From Vespa crabro (lineage: Eukaryota; Arthropoda; Insecta; Hymenoptera; Vespidae): 64,000 nt of DNA. This document shows, in pieces, positions 48,833 to 63,519 of the stretch. Below the pieces are notes generated by a model. The model was given only the letters and a program-made list of their open reading frames with translations, was not told the DNA's origin and did no database searches. A program made the position numbers and the translations under genes. The stretch lies in contig NC_060958.1 in NCBI RefSeq assembly GCF_910589235.1, positions 1 through 64,000 of the forward strand. The letters are read 5' to 3'. How positions within the stretch are numbered: position 1 is the stretch's first letter; every line of letters begins with the position of its first letter.

Positions 48833-51808
48833 ATGGCTACCGCCGGCAACGCGTCGGCCGGCGGCGAGTCGAACGGAGCCGGTAATAATAACGTGCCTCA
48901 ATGGAAGAGGGATCTGATACAACGACGAAGACAACAAAATAAGATTCTATCGAGTAACGGAGGAGCGAGCGTTAAACTTTCATCGACGGAGAGTCGCGAC
49001 GATATCGCGATAGTCTGTCGTCAGGAACAACGAGACGCATCATCGACAAAAACGACGACGATAACGACAACGTGCGAGGAAGAAAAGTTCGGTGGTAGCA
49101 GTAACGAGACTGGTACTGCTATCGCCTTTACCGATGCTCTTGCCGGTAATAGTGTTAGTGGTACCGGGGGCGGCATGGGCGGCCTCCCTACTACGATGGC
49201 TCCGCTTGTCGGCAGGGGACTCGCTAGTGGCGCCACCATTCTCCACGGTGGTAATAGCTGCGAAATTGGCTCAGTGGCGCGCAACATGCGTCTCGAGGCG
49301 GATCTCTCACTTTGCTCCGATTCGGAGGATGTAAACGGTAGTGGTGCTAGTGGTGCTTCTATCAGATCCACGGACATGGAACGAAAGATGGAGCACGTTG
49401 GAGATGATTACGAGACCGAGGATAATGTCCTTGGGACGAGGAGAACGCGCGAGATCGGCAACAACGTATTCGAAGAACTTAGTGGTAACACGATAAGCAA
49501 CGTAAAGACCGCCGTAGGCGTGAGAACGAACGAAGCCGACGCCGAAAGCGACAGTTCCGAGGAACTACAATACGGTCCTGGTATCGTGAATAAACTCAAA
49601 AGCAAATATCTTAATCTCGCTCTTAGGGAAACCAACAAGAGCCGAGCGACCGTTCAACGTTTCCGACGTGCTGCCAGTTTGGAAGATCTACTCGATCGAG
49701 AGGACGAGCCGACGAACGAAAAAAATCCGAGTACCGTTTCTGGTAGGAAGTACGCCAAGAGAAATGTCGCCGGGCAAACGAGCAAAACCGGCGGCGATAG
49801 GTATCGAAATGCTAATCGTGGTAACGAAACGATGAAGAGAGCTAGAAGCGTCGAAACTCTCATAAGGTACAATGCTTGTTCATCCTCGACCGATGATTCC
49901 GGTCTCCCAAAGACAAATGCTAACACGAGGATCGCCTCGAGACAGGATCCGATTAACGATCACATCGTTCTCGTCGACAGGAGCACCGTTAAGATAGAGA
50001 GCCGACTTAGCGAGATAGACCGGCCCAAGGCGGCAAACAAGCCGAAAAGAATCAAGCCAGTTTTGGCAGAAACCGAACGGCCTCCACCCGATCTAGTCAA
50101 GACGACAATGCGCATATTCGAAGGATCGGCGAAAAAGTTGAAGCCTAAAGGAGAGGTCGCTGCCAAGGTAGCGACCTTTAAGACGATCAACGATACTTTC
50201 AAAGCGCAGAATCAAAAAAAGGTACTACCTAAACCGCCGCTACAGCCTAAACCCTTTGTCAATGGTAATGCCAGGACTAATACTACCGGTTCCTCGTCAC
50301 CGAAGAAGATCGTCTTACCTCAAAAACCAACGGCCGAACTTATAGAAAAGGACGAGGATTTTCATTTCGACGGTGTCATTACCGATCCTATAGTACAATC
50401 AGTTTCTTCTGTAGTGAGCAAGTTTCAGCAAATTGAAAAGTCTCATTCGCCGTCACCTTCGCCAGAGCCTACCTTTAATAAGCTCAGGTTTTCTCCAGCA
50501 CCGAGTCCAGAACCTCAAAATAGATCGAAAGTTGGTACTCTCGAGATAGGTATTAAATCTCCACCTTTAACTCCATTATTGTCACCCAGGATCTCTTCTC
50601 CAGCTGCTCAGAGTCCGTCTTCGCCTGTCAAGGATGTCAATATTCCTATACTTCAGAGTTCCAGTCCAATCCGTAAACCCAGTCCTGCCAAAGAGATCGC
50701 AGAAACGGGTAAGCTCGTTCAGACGCATAATCGCCAGGTAGAAAAAGAAACGATGATATTGTCTATGAGACAAAGGTTGCCGAGTCCTAAAAAAAATGAA
50801 ACCATCGAGTCATCCATTCCGAAGGATCTTTCTATTGATGAGTTGAGACTAGAACCAGAAGTAGCAGAGGAGGTAGAAGATCAAGATGAGGAGGAGGAGG
50901 AGGAAGAAGAAGAAGAAGATGATGAAGAAGAAGAAGAAGAAGATAATGATGAAAATGATGATGATGATGATGAGGAAGAGAAGAACAAAGATGTGGAGGA
51001 TGGGCCGAAAACAATTTCTTCCTCGGCTTTAGACAATATTGGTAAAGCTGGTACGACAATGCGTTTTAGGTTCAACGATGAGTCCAATGCCAGAGAAAAG
51101 AATTATTTGCCAGGTGTGAAACAAAATGGACGTAAGCTCGAGGAAAGGGCTACGAATATATCAAAGGCTAGTAGCTGTGATATAAAGAGTAATGAATCCT
51201 TTGTTGGAATTCTTCGAGATCAGGAAATAGCTTCGAAACTTCTTCGTGAGAGATTGGCTCTAGATAAAGATAACAAGAAGAAGAACGGGGACAATGTTGA
51301 GATCGAAGAGAAGAAGGCTGACAACAAATCTCCAAAGTCTGCTAGCTTAATCAGTTCTACCACAACGTCCTATTCTCAGGGTAACGAATCTAAAACGATA
51401 AGATGTCAGAAAAGTGAATCGTCTCCGCCTCAAAAACAAATTGGTATTATAAGACCACTTGTGTCCACCAAAACCCAAATTCCTCAACAGAATCTAAGCA
51501 ATCGAGAGTTAGAGAAGAATCTTATAAATCGCGTTAAAAGTATAGAACAACCTACAAAGGTTGTGGTTAGTTTGAAGAGTGCCGATGAGATACAGCCAAC
51601 TAAGAAGTCGACTTCCACTGGTGGTCCTGGTACTGGTGCTGGTGCTGGTGCTGGTGGTGGTGGTGGTGGTGGTGGTGGTCTTTGGGATGCCAAACCTTGG
51701 AATCAACAGAACAACACAATGGTATTCAATTTTAGCAACAGGAAGGACGTTCCTGATTACATAGAGAACGATGGCCTTATTATCAAAAGGAAACGCGAAA
51801 AGCCAAAG
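48833..51808 (+). CDS. Large disordered protein, taperin/phostensin-like N-terminus (first exon, partial gene)
   Basis: A single 2976-bp coding exon (992 codons) ending AAG|GTTTGT in phase 0. The start chosen is AAGATGGCT (MATAGNASAGG), because the in-frame ATG at 48701 adds only microsatellite-coded Arg/Glu/Gly. Residues 21-33 read VPQWKRDLIQRRR, the P-x-WKR-x-L-x-RRR motif at the start of taperin and phostensin, actin-associated PP1-binding proteins. Other segments: GIVNKLKSKYLNLALRE (about 249-265), RRAASLEDLLDR (about 277-288), RARSVETLIRY, Pro/Ser-rich SPSPEP repeats, an almost unbroken Asp/Glu stretch (about 678-722), a poly-Gly run (about 935-950), and MVFNFSNRKDVPDYIENDG near the end. 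Mostly disordered, so probably a cytoskeletal scaffold. The family link is tentative because it rests mainly on one short motif. Confidence 0.85.
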
Positions 51809-52560
51809 GTTTGTGTAATTATTTTTCCTTTATCTTTGTACATTTAGAATTTCGAGCAGGTCGATAGAAAGCAAATAAATTTTCAATTTGAATCATTCCA
51901 TGTTTGAATGAACTTAAAATATTTGTCAAATGGTGGGTAACTTTTAAGGACAAACTTGCATAATATACATTTTATTATATTAAGTATTTTATTCTATAAA
52001 TTACAACATTGCATTAAAAAGTTTTTCTTGTCTTTGAAAGCAAAAGAAATACTTCTACGATCGGAAATGTGACTGTATTTATTATCATGAATTGTTCAAT
52101 TTTCGATATTCCAATTCTCCTCTTCTATATTGTAATCTTAACTTTCAAAATCTTCTCAACTTATTCCAAAACAATAGATTTTCAATATATGATGTACGAG
52201 ATCTTTCTTAATTATTCGTTTTTTTTACAGGGAACACTCACTATATCCGTACGAATATCTGGACAGTACTGTCCAAATCTTTCAATTATAAGCCTCATTT
52301 ACATGGAAGTTTTGATGTCGCAATGTTTCGTCGATCGTTATATGAATTAATAATTATAATAAGACTACAGGATATTTTCACTTTCTTCTTCGATCGTAGA
52401 TCATGAACGATTCGCTTTAATTCGTCGTGACTAATGTATGAAGAATTTGAAACGAATCGAATCAAGATTCAAGGCACAACTTGTCATGTCGTACATTCTC
52501 CATTTCCAATGTGATCGGACTACGTTTTAAATACTTGTAAACGTTCTTTTCGGAAAGAGC

Positions 52561-52566
<6 letters not shown>

Positions 52567-52611
<45 letters not shown>
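52567..52611. repeat. (CT)n microsatellite
   Basis: About 22 CT repeats with one GT interruption, inside the long intron. Confidence 0.95.
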
Positions 52612-55600
52612 ACGATAAATTCGAGAGCCGTAATACAACGTGCATCGTGTTTCTATGTTACGATCGAACGTTCAATCGAGACGCGATCGTCGAGTAAACA
52701 AATACATTCAAAGAGGATTGAACGTAATTCGTTTTTTTGCGATTAGATAAAAATCGGTCAGTTTTGTGATTAATTTCAACTTGTTATCACGTGGTAACAC
52801 ATTTTTTATTACCATTTTTTAATTATTTTTTTCAAAGAAAGAATTGCTTCTTTTTTTCTTTTTTCTAAAAATATACATTAGTCGATTAATCGATGAGGAT
52901 GATATCACTTACTCGTATTAAATAACCTGCTAGGAGGTGATTTATACGAGATGATTCGTTTAAGTTAAAAACCGAAAGTACGAAAGTTTCTTAGCGATTT
53001 TAAATGATTTTTTATATCAATATTCTATAAGATTTAAATCGAATTAACAAATTGGACGTATACGAAATATTAAATAATAAATAATTAGAAAGAAAAAAAA
53101 TAATTTATCTATACATTATATCTTTGATTTTGTAGTAAAAATTGCTACAAACTTTTCCAACGATTCAATACGATATGACTTTTTTTCTCCATCGACATTT
53201 ATTATCGAAATTCTGCCTTATCTAATCGACCTAACGGGTCTTCCTCCGATCGAATCAAATTCCAGAGAAAACCCATAGGCCGACCAAGACACGACCGTTT
53301 AACGAACCGAAAACTAGAACACGCATCGAGACCAGAACGATTCACATTGTTTTTAATTCACAATGCCACAGTTTTATAATGATAAAATGTTTTCTTTTTT
53401 AATGTTTATTTAAACATCGAAAAAAAAATTAATTTTAACAAGATCTGGTCGTAAAAAATATGTTTCAGTAAAAATGAAATAAAGAAGAAAAAATAATCAA
53501 CATATATCGTCAGACTAGGCAAAAACATAATAAACTAAGTAAAATAACTAAGATATATCCTTCACGGTAAGTAAAAACTCGGAAACGATCTTTTCAGTCA
53601 TTTGGTGTAACTATAATAATAATAATAATAATTTTGTCGAATCGACGTCAATCGACGATACTGCATCTGCCGATAAGAGAAGCGGATTTGTCGCCAGTGA
53701 TGCATGTAGAATTTGATGGTTTTATCGATAGATATAAATACCTTTTTCGGTTGACGTTGATTCAGAAAAATTACCGATACGTATGAACTTACCCTAACAG
53801 CTGTCTCCTCCGTACGTTATACCCTATATATAACTTATAATAAAAAGGATTTCGTCGAGCTCACATATTCTCCTACGTCGCTTTGAAATCCTTTGTATCC
53901 TTGCAAAGCCAAGCAAGCAGACAGATAGATGGGTAGGTAAAATTCTTTCATAATTCGAACTCGAACAGAACGTTTCTTTCGATTATAACTTGATATTTTT
54001 AGTTATCGTCGCGTGGGATAAGCTTTATTTATAATAAGAGTATATACATACTCTTCATGGCGTTCGCTTATTTTAAATCTATTGTTTGTATTGTACAATA
54101 TCAATTATGCGGTCAAAGAAAATGAGACAAGATTTGTAAAGGAAATTTTTCGATATATCATAACCGTACTTTGTGAGATTGGAAGAAGTGCATTCTTCAT
54201 CTTTAACATTTTCGTTGACAAGTTTAACGTAAAAATCGCAAAGTTAGAAGTTCATGTCGTTACTTATCATTGGTATACGTCCTTGTATGTTGCCATGTGA
54301 ACACTTGTGGAGCTTCTTCGTTGCTTCTTTTTCTCTCGACAACTCGTGAATTAGAGAGTTGCAATTTCAAGGGAACACAGGCTCGATTAAAATTTATTTC
54401 TTTTTTTAGTTTCTTCTCTTTACCGAGTTTTTTCACAACAGAGTTAAGAATTTCACTTTTCCAATGTATTTTTTTTCAAATTTATAAAAGTTTACGTGTA
54501 TATATATATATATATATATCATTGTTACATTAAAAATTTCGCGAAATGGATGAGGAACAAAATATTGTAATCAACTATCAAGACATAAAGATACAAAAAA
54601 CATGTTAAAAAAGATCGATTCACTTTTAAGTTATTATATATAATGAAGATAAGTCATTATATTATCGCTCGAGTTAAAAGAAAAGTTAAGAGATATCGAT
54701 GGAAGTGCGGAAACCGCATCATCCATTCGACATTCAACGTGATTGGCTGTCATCGTCGAGAGATAAATCAAGTTTTTTCCACCGTCAAAAAGACGCGTAT
54801 TAGCATGTTTTTACTTAAACAGCACGAGATTACATCTTATTTATCCCAGCGAGCAGCGCGTTAATTAACCTTCTCAACTCCATAATAATTATGCAATCGC
54901 GTGCATTAAACTCTCGTGCGTAGGTATAGAATTGATCGTGTCTCTCATCAAAATCTTATGCTGTCACGATACGTTGAGAGAGAGAAAGAGAGAGACAGTA
55001 TATTCGTTGAGAATATTTTACCCTTAATTAATAACGGACAATCAAAAAGTGAAAGTAAAAAGTCGACGTTTATCGTTTCGTTTACGTATTTTTTTTATCG
55101 TGTCGAAATTAAAAGGAATGTATTTTGTAATAAACCTATCCTAAACATATATTTCTTTTACTTGCAATTATATATACAAATTAAATTATGTGCAAATTAA
55201 ATTATAATAGTGTTTACGCACGTATGTGTATATGTATAAGGTATACTAATCTGCAAAATCTCTTTTCTTTTACAATTTTTTCCCTCGGCTATATCTTCAG
55301 AAGGATGTACCATAATAATTTATCAAGTCGGCCAGGCACAATGATATAAAAAAAGAAAAAACTTAATTAGGAAGTCGAAAGGAGTTAAATGGAAGCGATG
55401 ACACCGATGATTGGAACCCGCTGACGTTCACTGTCAGCTGACTTTATCCGGATTTGACTCGTCGTCGTTGTATTATTGTTGCTAATGTCATCGTCGCGTC
55501 CTGTTTCGATGGCGTCGCTCGATAAGAGCTCACATCCTCTTTTCCTTTCCCCTCTAACCCATCGTTTACTTTTTTTTTTGTTTCTCTCTTTCCATTATAT

Positions 55601-56417
55601 CTTTTTTCCCGACATCGAGCTCGTAAACGGACGCCTTCATAACAGTTTTTAAGCACCGTCAGTGAAAGTAGCCCATTAAATGCAGTTTCTTCCTTCTTAC
55701 AATAGTAGAGAGGGTGGACTGGTGGGAGGAGGAACTTGGAAAGGATAGCACTGTACATACACATATGCTTGGTTTTGCTTTCTCCAAAGATTCGTTTAAA
55801 TGTCTAACTTCTTTTTGTCCAAATTATATTACTTCGTTTTAGATGAATCTTACTGAATGAAGATCTCAATTTTATACAAACATTAACGAATGTATTTTGC
55901 ATCGTTTGTTATTCTTTGAAAGAAAATGTTTTCATTTTTATTTAAAAATCTTCTTTATAAATTATACAAATGCAAGTTAAATAAGTGATATTTAATAGGA
56001 ATAAAAATAAGCGATATATTTATTTTTATCGTTATCAATGTTGAAGTTTTGTGGGATGTTAATCATTTTTAGAATTTTACATACTAATTTTAAATAGAAA
56101 TATGAGCTCTTGATCAGAAAAAGGAAAGGAAGCGCGAGAATATCGAGAGTACGTTCGCGAGCCACACTTTTTCTTCTGTTAGGAACGAAACTCGATTTCG
56201 ATTTTATTCTACCGAACGTGCTATTATTATTACGCAGCAGGTTTGTTGTTGTGAAAACTGCAGGAAATTACGAAAGTCTTTCCACGACTGTCGCAGTATC
56301 ATCGGTTATACTTCTTTCTTCCTTTAGCTCTATTATCATTACAATTACCAAGTTTATCCTTGATAATATTATTCATACCTATGTATACATACTATAATAT
56401 ATTTATAGATAGGTGTA

Positions 56418-56457
<40 letters not shown>

Positions 56458-56913
56458 TTATAAGAGATATCGTTTTTGTCTGCTTCTTTTTTCTTGTTTT
56501 CAACAGTAGAATTAATAACCAAGTTTTATTTTTATTCGTGCGCAACGACAAAGTGCGAAGTTGAAACACTTTACCGCAAAAAATAATACCTGACAATTTG
56601 TCGTATTATGCAAATTATTTGCTTCTTATTCAAATTATAATTAATATAGAATGAATTAAATAAATATATATGTATGTACGTCAGAGAAGAGCGTAGGATT
56701 GTCATAAAGATATCAAGATATATTACATTTACCTTGACTTATTAATTCAAATAGACTAGTTGAATTATTAATTCAAGTAGTGATGGGGTAACTATGGTTA
56801 CCTTTAATAAGGAAATAATTGATTACAGATATGTAATATGTATTTATGTATAATAATGTTATTTTATTTATATATTATTAACACACATTATAACTCTTTC
56901 AAAGTTAAAAAAG

Positions 56914-56944
<31 letters not shown>

Positions 56945-58920
56945 GACGATGTGTGCCTCAAACGAAACGCCTCTCGTGGCGTCGCGTGTCGTGTGCATCA
57001 TCGTCTAGCGATGAGTCATCGTCTGCTAGTGCGTTATCGATTGAAAATTAAGAAGTGGCAATGGAAGGAAATAACTTAGTCCAATGTATGGCATCGTACC
57101 ATATGCGTTAATTTCGCATAAATTCTCCCCCTTCTCGTCTTCGATCTCGAAATTATTCTAAATTTAAATGTTTAATTAAAAACTCGTTTTTCGTCTTTTT
57201 CTCTTTTCAAGCTATCGAAAAATTCAGAAATACTCGCAAATGAAGTAAAAAAATATTTTCATCTGTATAATAATACATATGTATATACATACGTATGTGT
57301 ATGTACATGACTTTTGATCGAATCTCGGTCTTGATCTTTATAATACTCACATGGGGGTTTCACGTATTTCAAAGAGCTCTATGATGGGCTCCCTCGTGGC
57401 TCTGGCTATGGTAATTGAATTTACGCGCAGAGAAGAAATCCTTGACCCAATTTCTCTCGATAACCGTTACGGTATTCCACTATTGCTAAGTATTTCTTGG
57501 CGATCGAGATCGTCGTTTCGATCCAAACTGGAATGCGATACAACGTTTCTGCACGAACATGAAAGGATCTGAATGCTTCTCTTCAAATTCGTGGTTTTTT
57601 TTTTTCTTTCTTTCTTCTCATTTCATACGACTTAATTTAACTTTATCGACTCGCTTGATTGGTTACTTCGATTCGACAATACTTCGACAATACTCAGATA
57701 ACGTATTTGTTATCATTTACTTATCGCGTAAAGGAAAATTCATTCGTATTTTATATTTTTATAAAAATAATTCAACATTTTAATTATAGTTTATTCAATT
57801 TGTTAGTTTCGAATAAAAATTTTATTTAGATTCGTTATCGATTTTTCTATCCATCTCAATTTCTTTCACTTTTTTTTTTGGGTTATCTCATACTAGAATA
57901 AGGTCGTATTAATTTTTTTTTTTTAAATATCTCTCTCAAAATCTAACGATTATAAAAGCGTTATCGTAAGCATGATCGCGAATAATGACCGACGGTAAAG
58001 AAGTTGGTTCCATTTTTCGTTGGATCTACGAATGAGCACTGGCTTACAAAATCATTGGAGCGAGAGAGCGAGGCAGGAACCATAAAGGATTGTTCTCAAT
58101 TCGTTGCTTATTTATATCGTCGTCTTTTAGATAACATTCTGCTTTAAAATTCTTTCTGTACTTATATCGTAGTATAAACAAATTTCAATTGCTCGCTTTT
58201 CATTGAACGCTTACTTTTAATTTGTTTATATGTATATTTGTTTTATGTTGATCTTAATATTATAATAACGATGAAAACGATAAATTGGATCATTGATGCG
58301 CGTATTATGGTTAGCGAAAGTTTCATGAATTTTACGCATAACAAAAATTTGTATTTACTTTTAATCTTTTGCAAACGACTAACGCATATATACGTTCGGC
58401 GAAAGCAATCGATGGAGTTGAAGTGCTCATATGTACGTTTGATGAATTTTTAGCTTATGCTTTCGACATATATTCATACATAGCAACAAAAAATTATAAT
58501 TACAACGCACGATTTCGAATTGTTCTGTTCGCAATGGCCTCAATTTACATTACTATCCTTACTACTTATTCAATTATATTAGTGGAAATGTATATATATA
58601 TGTATATATACATAATGGTCATGTGCAGAAGTTTTGTTTAAGAAGTTGGATCGCTAATATAAATAGTTTGCACACTATTGAATGAAAGAATGAAATTAGA
58701 CGACAAAAAAAAGTTGGGACAAATCTTTGATGACGACGTAAAATAAATAACGAAAAAATACTTTACGATAACGACAAAATCAATGAAGAAATCAAGGAAC
58801 GGTGATATGAAGCATGGAAAAAGCTACGAGAGAGCAAGTAGCGTGCCCTCGTCGGTGACATTCCAGAGAATATTACGCGGAATCCACATATATGGTTGTC
58901 CTAGAGCTAAACCAAGTAAA

Positions 58921-58922
58921 GA

Positions 58923-58979
<57 letters not shown>
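58921..58979. repeat. (GA)n microsatellite
   Basis: About 29 GA repeats with one GTGA interruption near the start. It creates a spurious Arg/Glu-rich frame on the + strand. Confidence 0.95.
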
Positions 58980-58981
<2 letters not shown>

Positions 58982-59644
58982 ACCGATGGAGATCCGTTAG
59001 CGCCTTTCAGCCTCGCTCCTTAACTCGGCCTTCTAAGGAATATTATGTTCCAACGATCCTTTCACAAGCCTATCAGCTGCTTGCAAGTTTTGGTATGTGG
59101 GGCAGACGACAGAAATTCTCTTCTCTTTTCTTTTTTTCCCCCCTTATTTTTCTTCCTCGTAACCTTCTCCAAAGATTCTCCATGAAATTGCAAATATCGT
59201 GTTAATTATAAAATGTATAACTATTGTTATTTCGAATTTTTACGTTTCTATATTATTAGATTAAACACGACAAATTTCTGTAAGAAATACTTTGTATCGC
59301 GATACAATTCAGAGACACATGTTGTATGTATCAATTGATTGTTATCAAGTAAGTACTTGAAAACTATCTCACATCTGAAAATAAATGTTAAATTTAAAAA
59401 AAATAAAATATTATCAACGTTATATATTTTCGATAAGAATAATCTCTGAAATCCTTGAATCGTAGAAGTTTACCGCGGATTGCGATTATATTTTTGAACG
59501 AGGGGAAGAGCGATCTCGATACGGTAGGCTTCCCTCCGAGTATTTCGCATTCGCGTCGCTTCGACGCTCGAGATGACACAAATAGACGTTTCCTGCATAC
59601 GTGGAACCGGTCGCGATCCAGGAAGAGCTTCGAGCAGTCAACGA

Positions 59645-59675
<31 letters not shown>

Positions 59676-62600
59676 TTGAACTTCTCTATTTTGTATGAAG
59701 CCAATCGACGATCATCTATTACAACACATCGATCAGAGATGTTTGTGAGAGCTATTAATTTGATGGATTATAGATACACAAGTACTTCCTGAAACATAAA
59801 AACGTATCCATCTTCTTCGATATTCAATCAGATACTCGATAAATTTTTGTCCAATCACATTAATGAGAATTGAGAATAATTATAATGTTATTGTTATTAG
59901 TTACCTTTTTTTGTAAGTTATGAGGATATATGTAAAGTAACCATAAGTAATATTAATAATCTGTATGTTCGTCTCCGTGTTATTGTCATTTTTAATCGGA
60001 AAATAACGTTTCATTTATTTGTTCTTGTATAAAAGTATATGTTCTTCGTGAAACATTATTTTATAATTTCATAATAGTATGGCTAAGAAACTCAATTTTG
60101 CACGAAACGAAAGAGAAAAGAAGATTGCAAGGTAGTTTAAAAGATTAGTGATCAATTAATTCATAATCAAGCTTTTTTTGCTTGTCCGAATGGTCCACCT
60201 CGCAATTAGATACTCGAATTAAGTATCGTTCGTTTGAGAGATTATTTAAAAATCGTTTTATATTTATGTTGTATGATGTACGAATATGTAAATTCGTGGT
60301 TGTAATTTTTTTTTATATCCTTCCGCTTAGTTATGCGAACGTACGTGTTTATATATACGCGTAAAGGATAGAAAAGAATGTAAGAGTGTGTAAAGGGACA
60401 TGTATTTGTTCGGATATATATTCACATGCGATCGTTAAGCAAATGTCTTCGTTGTTGTCGTTGGACTCTCCGAGGGTTCAAGGTCTATCTACAACAGAGT
60501 GATACCTCCTTACTCTCGGAATAATGGAAAGAAACATCCTGGGAATTTCTCATGAAGTCAGGGACCCTATACTCAGGTTCATTGCCGCTCCTTTAACTAT
60601 ATTTTCTCTTCGAGAACTCTTTTCCTATATCGTTAAATTACATTCACACTTACTTTATTTTTCACTCAATACTTAAGTATTTTTTCTTGTTTCTTCGTAT
60701 TTCAATTACACGTACGGTTACTATTCAAAGTATTCCTACGTTCTTTAAGAATACTTCAGTCATTAGGTTTAGGATCAATAGGATCTTTTGAAATTATCGA
60801 CAAGTTTAATGCAATTCGATATTGATGTGAAAATGAATGTAAAGAGATTCGATTTAGTTTCTATTAAGCAATTTATAGTATCTACGTGTATATATGATAT
60901 CAGATTTTTAATATCTTTCAAATTATATTCGTTTTAAAAAACACAACAAATTGCTTAAATATTAAATCTTTTTATTTCAATATTAGAATCTTCTTTTAAC
61001 AAATGAAATAATAACGAATTAGACCAATCCATGTATATAATGTAAAACTGAAACTAAAAATGTATTTATATTAAAAATTCTTTATAAATTACGACTTTAT
61101 AACTTGGACATTAAAGAACCTACTTAATACAAACTCTTACAATCGATAGACGGTAGATCTTTGAGTTCGGTATGTAACAGAAGTAAGTAAATACTTTGCA
61201 TTTTGTACAATGAACAAAAAGTTTATTTGTACTATGCAAGGATACTTGTTATATCCTATGAATTTATAATACAGTACAGATAATAAAAAAAAATACATTT
61301 CAACAGAATTTCAGCTACAGATTAAAGATGTTTACTCACTTTTGTAACTCTTAAATGTAATGTGTTCTAATTCAGTGTGATAGTGATAAGTAAATAAGAA
61401 AAAGAAACTTGCGAACAATACATGAAAAACAATAGAGAGTCCTGACGTTGGCTATTATCGTTGTTACGATAGCTAATTTCAGGTTTTAGAGAAAAAAACT
61501 AGTCTAACGTAAGAAACATACGTTTACTTACTTTTTGGTACTATATATTTATATATATTGTATTTGCATCCTTGAACTAAGTTTCAGCGCAGATGTTACG
61601 TTGCTGACTCGAATACGACCTCCATCGTTGCTCGTCCGTTAACGTAGTTCTCAACGTTACGACGCGTGACGAGGAACCATTTTTTGTACTCTTAACAAAA
61701 CGATACTGTACCAACGAAGTCAAATATTTTCTAGAATAATTGAAAAATTTATGTTGAATTAAACGCGAAACGGAACGGTAGGATCGCTTTCGAAACGAAA
61801 TTCTCGTGCAATTTCTGGTTCGAACGACTCCGGAAGTGGACCGGAAATCGATAACGTCCTCGTCATGACGGTATGCGCCTCGGTGAATCGATCGATTTCA
61901 CATAAGCGTCGTTAAGATCCATGCTTTTCTGCCGACACTTTCGAATCGAAGAGAAACTCTTCCTGCTTTGCTTTATTATAAAGAAAATCGAGTATGGAGT
62001 ATTTATGTAAAAAAAAAAAAAAAAAAAAAAGAGAACTTGTGACCGTGCTGAAACGTCAGAAACGAATTCAGAACTGATTAAAAATAGTTTATAATATTCT
62101 TTTTAATAATTGCAAAATAAAACATTTCGTATTAATTTATATTGCATGAAATTTAATATTCAATTGGAAGAAAAAATAGTGAGAACGAATAAAAGGTATA
62201 ATTTATATAAACAAAATTTAATGCCGTTCTAAGGAAATTTTTGACGAGCAAAGAATCAAACGAGTCATCACGTAAAACATAACCGTTTCCATTCCGAAGA
62301 AAGGAAAGTATAAAATCGAGAGTATCATGGCCGACACGATGCTACACGAGCTCGAAGGACTCTCTCGGCATGTATTAGTGAAATAACACGAATAATTTTT
62401 TCCTCTTTTCAATGGAAGAAAAGAACCCTTGAAAGAACGCTTAAGTCTTCGTTTGCGTGCGGCCTGGTCGTTCTTTTTTTTTTTTTTTTTTTCGAGTCGG
62501 CAGGATGTTCCATTCATCGAAAAATCGAAATCGCTGAATCTCTCTCTTTCTTCCACTCAGATGAAATCATTGAATAAACTTTTCTTTCTCTTTTTTTTTT

Positions 62601-62982
62601 TTTTTTTTTTCAGTGAAAGTTATAAGAAATCATATTTGAGATTAAACTTTTCATTATCGTCAGCGATACGTGTCAATGTTTGCACGGTAGATAAAGGCAA
62701 CACGCAAAGCCGTGCGATTAAAACACTGGTAGAGTATGTTTAATCCATTTACATTAAAAATTAGATAATCGTTTGATAATGCAAGTTATCGATAATAAAA
62801 TTCAATCCAAGTTCCGCAATATTGCTATTAATGGACGGTCACGCAATTACTATATATTTTCCTTTACTTTCGTGCTCTCAATTATAGACTATATAAGTTA
62901 AATTTTTCTATTTATACATATATGTATACTATTTAATCGATGATCTTGTTAAAAATGATATATTAATATTAATTAAATGTAG

Positions 62983-63014
<32 letters not shown>

Positions 63015-63345
63015 TGTGTGAACAGATAAGAAATTAATTTCCTTTCACTTGATAAAACGAAACGATCTGATGTTTCATTATTAGGATATTTGATTAAATC
63101 CTAAAGAGCCGCATAAAGAAAACAATCGATTATTCATTATTTAATAAAAAAAGAATTTGGTGTTTAACTAACAAGAAGAACTTTCCATAGAAATCAACCA
63201 TGAAACTGGTCGACGGAATTCGATATATATGTGTGTATATGTATTATATATCGTAATACAAGAGCTCTGGAGTAGAGTGGAGAGTCGCCTCACTGGATTC
63301 CAAGGGTCCCTCGTTCTGATTTTGAAATCTTATTCCTTTTTTCAG

Positions 63346-63519
63346 GTTGGAGACGGTGGCATTATAGTGCTAGACGCAACTTTGGATGCTTCAACGACCG
63401 ATGATTCCGAATGGGAGCTTTCGGGTGGACCACCGTCACCTTGCGATGTGTCCTTTCTCAATGACAATATTCTTATCAATGGTCGGAGCAATCTATCGAG
63501 AACACCAAGAAATCACAAG
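63346..63519 (+). CDS. Second recognised coding exon of the taperin-like gene
   Basis: A 174-bp exon (58 codons, phase 0 at both ends) between TTTTTTCAG and CACAAG|GTGAGC. It continues the frame of the 51808 exon as KPK|VGDGGIIVLDATLD, then an acidic/Ser segment (DDSEWELSGGPPSPCDVSF) and LNDNILINGRSNLSR. Composition and phase match the upstream exon, and the same-phase ends allow in-frame skipping. The gene continues beyond the window. Assignment to the same gene is inferred from phase, orientation and the absence of an intervening gene. Confidence 0.75.

Larger units (their letters stand above)
51809..63345 (+). other. Long intron of the taperin-like gene (11.5 kb)
   Basis: It starts GTTTGT and ends TTTTTTCAG. 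It contains no gene on either strand that I can support. Simple repeats: CT (52567-52611), TA (54499-54517), TA (56423-56451), GA (58921-58979), CT (59644-59672), poly-A (62010-62030), two poly-T tracts (62469-62492 and 62591-62610) and TA/TG (62982-63020). Less AT-rich patches at about 56945-57020 and 61575-61930 could be enhancers or alternative first exons. Small alternative exons cannot be excluded. Confidence 0.6.

Noticed and set aside
52230..52350. Possible alternative exon after TTTTTTTACAG.
   Set aside because: A good acceptor, but the phase-compatible reading is short, ends at a stop and has no similarity to the flanking exons.
55444..55764. A 106-codon minus-strand frame in the long intron.
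   Set aside because: No recognisable domain, splice signals or start context beyond chance.
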